DNA from: a virus
Reading direction: 5' to 3' (one strand)
DNA: 22,154 nt
Virus record (IMG/VR): IMGVR_UViG_3300032265_000921
Location: 1 to 22,154 of that record
Shown here: one piece after another, positions 1-4,616 of the stretch
How the letters are laid out: each line of letters begins with the position of its first letter
Position numbering within the stretch: position 1 is the first letter of the stretch
Made by a program: the position numbers and the translations under genes
The notes under the pieces: model-generated
What the model was told of the DNA's origin: nothing
What the model saw: the letters and a program-made list of their open reading frames with translations, nothing else
Database searches by the model: none

Positions 1-19
1 GAGAATGAGTGCTGATCAT
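1..19 (-). CDS. Partial 5' end of a leftward gene
   Basis: An ATG at 17-19 on the minus strand opens a frame reading MISTHS before the window ends. An AGGAG ribosome binding site lies in the last codons of the upstream gene, with suitable spacing, and the previous stop codon is one base away. This layout continues the tightly packed leftward operon. Nothing can be said about the product from six residues. Confidence 0.5.
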
Positions 20-20
20 A

Positions 21-206
21 TTACTCTCCTTGAAAACGAGTTAAGAATTGGCTAGTGTGAAAGCCAAGGAACAGGGAAAATACTACGATACCTACTAAGG
101 CTAGGCGTGGCGCGTCGTCCCACATATGAGCACCAAAGAACATGATGCCCGTTGTTAGTACAAAGAATACCGATAGCTCGGATATGATTATGTGTTTGTC
201 TTTCAT
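21..206 (-). CDS. Small two-helix membrane protein
   Basis: A 61-residue protein with two strongly hydrophobic stretches, about residues 9-27 (ELSVFFVLTTGIMFFGAHMW) and 34-51 (RLALVGIVVFSLFLGF). They are separated by a short polar turn containing DDAPR, which predicts a hairpin in the inner membrane. The start ATG overlaps the stop of the upstream zinc-ribbon gene (ATGA), so translation is probably coupled. The size and two-helix topology would fit a small class II holin, but no lysin is visible beside it and it lies far from the late genes. It could equally be an early membrane protein acting on the host. No family was recognised, so the membrane prediction is solid and the function is open. 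Confidence 0.7.
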   Translation of the reverse strand: MKDKHIIISELSVFFVLTTGIMFFGAHMWDDAPRLALVGIVVFSLFLGFHTSQFLTRFQGE

Positions 207-427
207 TTGAATTGCCCTCCTTTGTTGTTGATACCCTTCAGGTCTTCAGGGTCGGTGATTAGCATGTAGTTACTCTTGTGCATGGGCACGATGGTTCGTC
301 TGACTTGGTTTGCTACCTTATCTCCGCATGCCATACATACAGGCCGTGTCATCTTAGCCCGATGCGGTTCTACCCTTACGCTATAACACGATGTGCATAT
401 AGGTAAGTACTGTTCGTTGATGTTCAT
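203..427 (-). CDS. Small zinc-ribbon-like phage protein
   Basis: A 74-residue protein with two knuckles, CTSC (about residues 11-14) and CMAC (about 31-34). The 16-residue gap between them is typical of a zinc ribbon that coordinates one metal with four cysteines. The stretch between is basic (RVEPHRAKMTRP), and the C-terminal half (RRTIVPMHKSNYMLITDPEDLKGINNKG) has the look of a protein kept in many phages of this kind. I chose Met at 427 over the ATG nine bases upstream for two reasons: it forms an ATGA overlap with the preceding stop, and the AGGA/GGAG signal sits too close to the earlier ATG. Its own stop overlaps the next gene. A nucleic-acid-binding or protein-docking role is inferred from the fold only. 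Confidence 0.75.
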   Translation of the reverse strand: MNINEQYLPICTSCYSVRVEPHRAKMTRPVCMACGDKVANQVRRTIVPMHKSNYMLITDPEDLKGINNKGGQFK

Positions 428-609
428 AGTCTCCATCCTCTGCCGTATGATCTGCTAGGCCCACCGCCCTGCAATAAGGTCTTGGTTTGTTGCAATGGTG
501 TAAGTAATGAGTAAGGCCCCAATACATCTTGGCTGTTAGGTACAACCGATTTGAAAGTTGGGTTTAATGTTTGCTTGTTGTGCAAGCCGATGATTCTGTG
601 GGTACGCAT
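424..609 (-). CDS. Small protein of unknown function
   Basis: A 61-residue basic protein with no motif I recognise. It begins MRTHRIIGLHNKQTLNP and ends in a glycine- and arginine-rich tail (QGGGPSRSYGRGWRL). An AGGAG site stands a few bases before the ATG and overlaps the stop region of the preceding gene. Its own stop codon overlaps the next start as ATGA. The good ribosome site and overlaps on both sides make it a credible operon member despite its small size. There are no transmembrane segments and no cysteine pairs. The tail could be flexible and nucleic-acid binding, but that is only a guess from composition. Confidence 0.6.
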   Translation of the reverse strand: MRTHRIIGLHNKQTLNPTFKSVVPNSQDVLGPYSLLTPLQQTKTLLQGGGPSRSYGRGWRL

Positions 610-618
610 AGTTTTCTC

Positions 619-795
619 CTATCGATTATGGGTTGTTGATAGTACTGTGTTTGACAACAGGTAATCTTTGTTTGCATAGTACCTAGATATGCCAACCTCA
701 GGGTCTTCGCCGTCCAAGGGATTGTCTATTGGGGCATCGAACACGTAGGGCATGTCGTCTTCGTCATCGTCAAAGATAAAGTATTGAATGCTCAT
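619..795 (-). CDS. Small acidic protein of unknown function
   Basis: A 58-residue leftward gene starting MSIQYFIFDDDEDDMPYVFD and ending at a TAG in 619-621. The N-terminal half is strongly acidic (a DDDEDD run followed by more Asp and Glu), which is common in phage anti-host or DNA-mimic proteins but is not diagnostic. A GAAAG stretch precedes the ATG. The stop overlaps the AGGAG site of the next gene, and the upstream gene ends only nine bases before this start. The packing argues that it is translated. The second half (DPEVGISRYYANKDYLLSNT) shows no domain I know. Function is unassigned. Confidence 0.6.
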   Translation of the reverse strand: MSIQYFIFDDDEDDMPYVFDAPIDNPLDGEDPEVGISRYYANKDYLLSNTVLSTTHNR

Positions 796-804
796 GATTT
801 TCTT

Positions 805-1062
805 TCAGTGATTGATTTGAATACAACGTACGTACATTATACATCTGCAATTATCCAAATGTATAGTGCAATTATCCAAAAATTTAGGGGCTTGGATAAT
901 TCGATTTGGAAAGCATGCCTCTGCGATGCGCATGGATGCTAGCTCTCCGTGTGTGTATAGGGTAAACCCTTGCTGAATTAGCCAATTATCCAAAAATTCT
1001 GAAGGGTCAGAGCTTTTATTGAAGTGGCTTTTATGATGGGCATTAAGCACCGCATTTGACAT
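805..1062 (-). CDS. Possible small protein carrying the GGATAATT repeat in frame
   Basis: An 85-residue reading frame (MSNAVLNAHHKSHF...). An AGAGG sequence lies only two bases before the ATG, so the ribosome site is closer than usual. Three of the GGATAATT copies lie in the same frame and are read as Leu-Asp-Asn: FLDNW at about residues 23-27, and KFLDNCTIHLDNC near the C-terminus. A 22-bp sequence matched near 2400 encodes the GFTLYTH region. Tight spacing to the next gene supports translation. The heavy load of repeats could instead mean that this DNA is mainly a cis-acting site with an incidental open frame. No family was recognised. Codon-level conservation in related phages would decide between the two. 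Confidence 0.45.
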   Translation of the reverse strand: MSNAVLNAHHKSHFNKSSDPSEFLDNWLIQQGFTLYTHGELASMRIAEACFPNRIIQAPKFLDNCTIHLDNCRCIMYVRCIQINH

Positions 1063-1218
1063 AGCCTCTCTTAATTATTTTAAAGAAGGTCTGACCCTCT
1101 AAAATAGTGGATAATTGGATAATTGGATAATTAGGATACATAAGTGGTTGATTTATATACGTTTTGCTAATTATCCACGTGCCTCTTTTTTAAGCAGGGC
1201 TTGGATAATTGGATAATT
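849..1218. repeat. Array of ten GGATAATT/AATTATCC octamers (iteron-like)
   Basis: Copies lie at 849-856, 870-877, 894-901, 984-991, 1109-1116, 1117-1124, 1125-1132, 1169-1176, 1203-1210 and 1211-1218. They occur on both strands. Three are head to tail at 1109-1132 and two at 1203-1218. A longer 14-bp unit (TGCAATTATCCAAA) repeats at 846 and 867, and a 15-bp unit repeats at 870 and 984. The copies at 1106-1114 and 1171-1179 read TTATCCAC(T/G), one base from the classic DnaA box TTATCCACA; most others read TTATCCAA. The local sequence is AT-rich. This organisation fits a replication origin with iterons, or an operator array; the choice between them is inference. Confidence 0.8.
950..971. repeat. 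Left copy of a 22-bp inverted repeat
   Basis: These 22 bases are the exact reverse complement of 2390-2411. They contain a 12-bp palindrome, AGGGT-AA-ACCCT, at 959-970, of the kind bound by a dimeric repressor. This copy lies inside the GGATAATT array and inside the 85-residue reading frame. Confidence 0.85.
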
Positions 1219-1223
1219 GCAAA

Positions 1224-1709
1224 TTAAGCCTCGATCTGAGCTTCTTGATTACGAACGGCATGAGCCTTGGAAACTGCATTGATGATCTCAGTACAGACCG
1301 CTTTCATTTGCATGAGCATGGACAATTTAGCATTGGACACAAGCGAGCCAGTCTTTTTATCCATGCGATATCCGCCAGACTTGGACAACTTTACAGTCAT
1401 GATCTTGGCTTCTAAGAGATCAGGCAAAGACTCGAACGATGCACGATTAGAGATAACGATGGGCTCACCAAGGTTGATAGCTAACATCTCGCCAAGAGGA
1501 CGATAGTTAGAATTCATGCAGTGTTGAGCAACTTCTACGAAACCAGTCTGCGATGCGCTCTCACGGATTGCAGTGCCTACCTTACCACGAACATTTAAGC
1601 AAGCAGTCAAAGCGGACGATGATGCTTGGCGAACTACGGATAATTGACGATCAGCCTTGGTTTTGCCGTCGACATTGATGATGATTGGGTTGATTGTGAT
1701 GTTTGACAT
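1224..1709 (-). CDS. Unknown phage protein, first gene of the leftward operon
   Basis: A 161-residue protein starting MSNITINPIIINVDGKTKADRQ. I chose this ATG because AAAGGA stands six bases before it. Upstream GTG and ATG codons in the same frame (to 1766) lack a ribosome site and run into an inverted repeat. The body is alternating helix and strand, with SFESLPDLLEAKIMTVKLSKSGGYRMDKKTG in the middle and a helical, alanine-rich C-terminus (LSMLMQMKAVCTEIINAVSKAHAV). No signal peptide, membrane helix or catalytic motif is visible. Being promoter-proximal in a block of small genes, it could be an early or replication-associated protein, but I do not recognise it. The GGATAATT array begins a few bases after its stop codon. 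Confidence 0.75.
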   Translation of the reverse strand: MSNITINPIIINVDGKTKADRQLSVVRQASSSALTACLNVRGKVGTAIRESASQTGFVEVAQHCMNSNYRPLGEMLAINLGEPIVISNRASFESLPDLLEAKIMTVKLSKSGGYRMDKKTGSLVSNAKLSMLMQMKAVCTEIINAVSKAHAVRNQEAQIEA

Positions 1710-1744
1710 GGTGATCCTTTGATTGATTGAGTTAAGAGACATTA

Positions 1745-1796
1745 TGTACACCGATGCACGATGCACAATGATGTCCCCTATTGCTAGGGGTGTACA
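1745..1796. promoter_or_regulatory. Nested inverted repeats upstream of the leftward operon
   Basis: TGTACACC at 1745-1752 pairs perfectly with GGTGTACA at 1789-1796. Inside the pair, CCCCTA-TTGC-TAGGGG forms a six-bp hairpin at 1775-1790, and GATGCAC is directly repeated at 1754-1767. The element sits 36 bases before the chosen start at 1709. It is not followed by a T-tract on either strand, so an operator or leader structure is more likely than a terminator. Confidence 0.5.
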
Positions 1797-2239
1797 GTTA
1801 TGCTGATTTTTTGTTCTTGGTATCAGCGAAATAAGACCTCAATATTCATTTAAGTTAATATTTACTTGCTGATGCTGTCGTTACATCAGGCCTCGGCACA
1901 GCATGGGATTTGCACCCTCTACCGCACAGTTAAGTATAAGCACTACCTCTATGTTGCAAAGACTTAGGTTACTCAGTATGACAACGTGTACTTTACTGCT
2001 ACACACTCTCACGGCTTCGCTCCATTCGCATCGCATAGCGGGTTACCTACCTACTAACGCCCTTGCTACAAATCCAAGGGAAATCCCGTGACTTCTGGCT
2101 TGCTAGACCATACGCCCTAGAATTGACACAAATAATAAATTTTTAATGATCTTGGTGGTAACGAGGTTTCATACAAGCAAGTCACCGTAGCGACACGCCA
2201 GCCCCTTAGGGAAAATCCACCTCTGCAAGACGATGCTTG

Positions 2240-2305
2240 CTACACCATAGGGCAGTTGCCTACTCGCCAACTTCGCTCACCCTACACCATAGGGGATTTG
2301 CCTAC
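2240..2305. repeat. 24-bp direct repeat with 42-bp period
   Basis: Bases 2240-2263 and 2282-2305 match at 22 of 24 positions; both begin CTACACCATAGGG and end TTGCCTAC. Weaker relatives occur at 2104-2120 (CTAGACCATACGCCCTA) and near 2061 (CTTGCTACAAATCCAAGG). The family suggests a small dispersed element confined to this intergenic region. Confidence 0.7.
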
Positions 2306-2314
2306 CCCACCCAT

Positions 2315-2353
2315 GGCCCCAAGGGGCCGAGGCCCCGCCCCCCGTCCTTGGGG
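2315..2353. other. GC-rich multi-arm hairpin
   Basis: GGCCCC (2315-2320), GGGGCC (2323-2328) and GGCCCC (2331-2336) can pair in two alternative hairpins. An outer stem CCCCAAGG (2317-2324) with CCTTGGGG (2346-2353) is a third option. The segment is far richer in GC than its surroundings. No run of T follows it on the plus strand, so it is not a standard intrinsic terminator in that direction. Confidence 0.6.
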
Positions 2354-2389
2354 CGCGCTCTTACAGCAGGAACAAAAAAATAGAAAACT

Positions 2390-2411
2390 AAGGGTTTACC
2401 CTATACACACA
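2390..2411. repeat. Right copy of the 22-bp inverted repeat, at the promoter of the RHH gene
   Basis: This is the exact reverse complement of 950-971. Its palindrome AGGGT-TT-ACCCT (2391-2402) lies directly before the proposed -35 element, and the 3' part of the repeat overlaps it. This is a good position for a repressor operator. Confidence 0.85.
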
Positions 2412-2432
2412 ACGTATTCAATGTGATATACT
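2404..2432 (+). promoter_or_regulatory. Promoter for the RHH-terminase operon
   Basis: A -10 element TATACT (2427-2432, five of six to consensus) follows a weaker -35 TACACA (2404-2409, four of six) with 17-bp spacing. Transcription would begin near 2439, just ahead of the AAGGAG site at 2440-2445. Overlap with the 22-bp repeat suggests regulation. Confidence 0.6.
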
Positions 2433-2451
2433 GCGTAAAAAGGAGAACTAA

Positions 2452-2613
2452 ATGATGACACGACGCAATTTTTTTATTCATGATGACCTGTATCATGAGT
2501 TGCAAGAGCTAGCAAAAGAACAAAGGGTAGCAACATCTCATATACTGCGAGTTGCCCTTACTAAATATTTGGCGGCAGTTAAACGCGCCAAGGAAGACAA
2601 GAAAAATGGTTGA
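2452..2613 (+). CDS. Ribbon-helix-helix DNA-binding protein
   Basis: A 53-residue protein, MMTRRNFFIHDDLYHELQELAKEQ..., with the layout of the CopG/Arc/MetJ ribbon-helix-helix fold. It has a short basic strand (TRRNFFIH), helix A (DDLYHELQELAKEQ), a turn (RVAT) and helix B (SHILRVALTKYLAAVKRAKED). Proteins of this family bind DNA as dimers, placing the paired strands in the major groove, and usually repress their own promoter. AAGGAG is six bases before the first ATG. The gene is first in the packaging operon and overlaps the terminase small-subunit start by eight bases. The palindrome at its promoter is an obvious candidate target. It could also be a regulator of the leftward block, or an early-to-late switch. 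Confidence 0.8.
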   Translation: MMTRRNFFIHDDLYHELQELAKEQRVATSHILRVALTKYLAAVKRAKEDKKNG

Positions 2614-3094
2614 TATTCCAGATGGCCCACTGTCCAATACGCCAGAGTTCACATCATTTCCATCAGTTCCCGAAGAGTTAATTAACTCGATTGCATTGGG
2701 GCTAGAAGACGACCTTATAGTGGTTAGTCGATATGGCATGTCCGTGGAAGAATTTAGAGAATTGGAAAGCCAACCTTGGTTTATGATGCGCGTTGCCCAG
2801 TTGCGCAGTGAGTTTGAGAAAAATGGCATAACGTTTAAAGCAAAAGCAGGCTGGATGGCCAATGATTTGCTCCATAAAGTCTATATACAAGCTAGTAGCC
2901 CCGATGCACCGCTGTCTCAAGTGCATGATGTTCTCAAAACATTAATAAAAGCAAGCGGTTTAGAGCCAAAAGAAGAGCGTTATAGTGGTTCAAGTACCAG
3001 TTTTAGCATCCAAATTGACCTTGGAGAACAGTCCGTAAACATCTCAAATACACCCGAAATAATTGAAAATTCAACAAAATTACTGCAAAAATGA
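2606..3094 (+). CDS. terS: Terminase small subunit
   Basis: A 162-residue protein directly before the large terminase. The start MVDIPDG was chosen because AAGGA lies upstream and a longer frame would lie almost wholly inside the ribbon-helix-helix gene. The N-terminal half (EELINSIALGLEDDLIVVSRYGMSVEEFRELESQPWF, about 23-59) reads as a helix-turn-helix used to recognise packaging-site DNA. A long helical region (MMRVAQLRSEFEKNGITFKAKAGWMANDLLHKVYIQ) follows for ring assembly. After it, about residues 102-120 (PLSQVHDVLKTLIKASGLE) precede a beta-rich C-terminus that would contact the large subunit. Its role is to bind the phage DNA and regulate the motor. Its stop overlaps the terL start (ATGA), which implies coupled translation. 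Sequence identity with any named phage was not checked. Confidence 0.85.
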   Translation: MVDIPDGPLSNTPEFTSFPSVPEELINSIALGLEDDLIVVSRYGMSVEEFRELESQPWFMMRVAQLRSEFEKNGITFKAKAGWMANDLLHKVYIQASSPDAPLSQVHDVLKTLIKASGLEPKEERYSGSSTSFSIQIDLGEQSVNISNTPEIIENSTKLLQK

Positions 3095-4560
3095 GCAAAT
3101 TTAAGCCAACTGACACCCAAAAAGCCTTTATGTTGACAGATCAGTATGTACGCGTACTGGCAGGGCCCGTTGGAGGAGGAAAGTCAGTTACGTGCGTGCA
3201 TGAACTGGTACGATTGGCTTGTGGCCAAGCCCCGAATGCCAAAGGAATAAGAAAAACTAGAGCGGTTATTGTTAGGAACACGGCTGACCAGTTAGCGCTT
3301 ACTACCAGAAAGACTGTATTTGATTGGCTACCCCCTGGAGAAGCGGGAGTATGGAAGGCGGTAGAGAAAACTTTTATTTTGAAAGCTAAACTTTCAGACA
3401 ATACTGAAGTGGAATCTGAATGGCTGTTCATTGCCTTGGATACTCCCGACGACGTTAGGAAAGCGCTGTCGCTTGAGACAACGTTTATATGGGGTAATGA
3501 ATCTCGAGAGTTAAACTCCGAAGTTGTAGATGGTTTGCTTGGTCGTTTGAACAGGTATCCGTCTATGAAAGACGGCGGGCCAACAAGATCGTGTGCGCTG
3601 TTTGATACGAACATGCCAGATGAGGATACATGGTGGCACGATAAGATGGAGAACCCTCCCAGTAACTGGTCAATCCATATACAGCCAGCAGCGATACTTA
3701 AGCCGACGCGTTACACAGAGATGTATGGAGAAGAACCCCCCGAAGTCTTGCTCGATAAGGATGATGAGGAATGGTGTGTTAACCCAGAAGCGGATAACTA
3801 CGACCACCTGCCAAAACAGTACTACCCCAATTTGATTCCAGGTAAAACGGAAGATTGGTTGCGGGTTTATTTAAGGTCAGAATATGGCCGTTCACTGTCT
3901 GGAACACCAGTATATGAAAAAACTTTTACGCATGACTTTCATGTAGCGAAGGAACCGATTAAATATATTCGTGGAGATAGCTACACCATAACTATTGGCA
4001 TAGACTTTGGAAGAACACCTGCGGCGGTGTTTAAACAAAGAGATGCGCGAGGTCGAGTGATTACGTTAGGGGAGGTTGTTGGGGAAAATATGGGCATCGA
4101 GACGTTTCTTAATATTAAACTCAACCCGTACATAGCGAACAACTTTGCAGGGGCGGCGTTTGTTTGTGCGCCAGATCCAGCGGGGTTTGCCAAACAGCAG
4201 TTGAATGAAATGAGTTTAGTGGATGTTTTAAAGAGAGCTGGGTTTAAATGCGTGCGCCCCCCTAGCAACAACCCAGAAATTAGGATACAGTCCGTGGAAC
4301 GTCTCCTCAGTGCGCAGATAGATGGTAAAGCGTTGTATCTGATAGACCCGTCGTGCGATATGCTCATTAAAGGATTCCGTTATGGGTACAGGTATAAGAT
4401 AAAAAAGAACGGGGAAATTGAAGATCGTCCTGACAAAAACGAATTTTCGCATGTCCATGACGCTAATCAGTATGCCGATGCTGTTTTGGACATGAATGTT
4501 AGGGGGGTAGCGCTGAATACTGGTAGACGCAAAATTACGAAAGTCAGCTATAATTATTGA
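3091..4560 (+). CDS. terL: Terminase large subunit (packaging ATPase and nuclease)
   Basis: A 489-residue motor protein. The ATPase domain has a Walker A loop GPVGGGKS at residues 25-32 and a Walker B strand TFIWGNE at 131-137, ending in the catalytic glutamate. The C-terminal RNase H-like nuclease shows the expected acidic residues: GIDFGR with D305, a PDPAG loop with D362, and HVHDANQY with D457. It would pump DNA into the prohead through the portal and cut the concatemer. The size is normal for the family and no active-site residue appears lost. It starts at an ATGA overlap with the small subunit. The short gap after it carries promoter-like sequence ahead of the portal gene. Confidence 0.95.
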   Translation: MSKFKPTDTQKAFMLTDQYVRVLAGPVGGGKSVTCVHELVRLACGQAPNAKGIRKTRAVIVRNTADQLALTTRKTVFDWLPPGEAGVWKAVEKTFILKAKLSDNTEVESEWLFIALDTPDDVRKALSLETTFIWGNESRELNSEVVDGLLGRLNRYPSMKDGGPTRSCALFDTNMPDEDTWWHDKMENPPSNWSIHIQPAAILKPTRYTEMYGEEPPEVLLDKDDEEWCVNPEADNYDHLPKQYYPNLIPGKTEDWLRVYLRSEYGRSLSGTPVYEKTFTHDFHVAKEPIKYIRGDSYTITIGIDFGRTPAAVFKQRDARGRVITLGEVVGENMGIETFLNIKLNPYIANNFAGAAFVCAPDPAGFAKQQLNEMSLVDVLKRAGFKCVRPPSNNPEIRIQSVERLLSAQIDGKALYLIDPSCDMLIKGFRYGYRYKIKKNGEIEDRPDKNEFSHVHDANQYADAVLDMNVRGVALNTGRRKITKVSYNY

Positions 4561-4600
4561 CACAAATGGTTGACCGTGTGATAGGATAGTGGTACATAAC
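4557..4600 (+). promoter_or_regulatory. Possible tandem promoters ahead of the portal gene
   Basis: TTGACA (4557-4562, overlapping the terL stop) and TTGACC (4570-4575) lie in series. The second is followed after 17 bases by TACATA (4593-4598), resembling the TTGACA-N17-TACAAA at 6714. The -10 matches are weak, so this is tentative. The 12-mer ATTGACACAAAT here also occurs at 2122. Confidence 0.4.
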
Positions 4601-4616
4601 GTCATGTTGGGCCCTC

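Larger units (their letters stand above)
1710..2451. other. Divergent intergenic region without a convincing gene
   Basis: This 742-bp stretch separates the leftward block from the rightward packaging genes. From left to right it holds the inverted repeats at 1745-1796 and a GCTGAT/ATCAGC hairpin at 1802-1827. Then come about 280 bases (1850-2130) in which I see no clear element. A TTGACA at 2123-2128 is followed by a weak AATGAT, a possible promoter. After it lie related CTACACCATAGGG units, a GC-rich hairpin cluster at 2315-2353, and the promoter of the next operon. Candidate roles are divergent promoters, a structured RNA, or a packaging site beside the terminase genes; none is proven. Confidence 0.6.

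Noticed and set aside
21-206. Confident holin assignment for the two-helix protein
   Set aside because: The topology fits, but there is no lysin or spanin beside it and it is in the leftward small-gene block; only a membrane protein is called.
849-1218. CRISPR array
   Set aside because: Repeats are only 8-15 bp, occur on both strands and lack uniform spacers.
1775-1790. Intrinsic terminator at the CCCCTA/TAGGGG hairpin
   Set aside because: No run of T follows the stem on either strand.
1895-1990. tRNA-like T-arm on the minus strand (GGGTGCAAATCCC)
   Set aside because: No matching acceptor stem or D- and anticodon arms could be fitted within about 75 bases upstream, and the T-loop lacks the bacterial TTC start.
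1903-2091. 62-residue plus-strand frame in the intergenic region
   Set aside because: No ribosome site, odd composition (many Leu, Thr and Ser without pattern) and no operon context; probably chance.
2552-2605. Longer small-terminase start at 2552
   Set aside because: It would overlap almost the whole C-terminal helix of the RHH gene and has a poorer ribosome site than the ATG at 2606.
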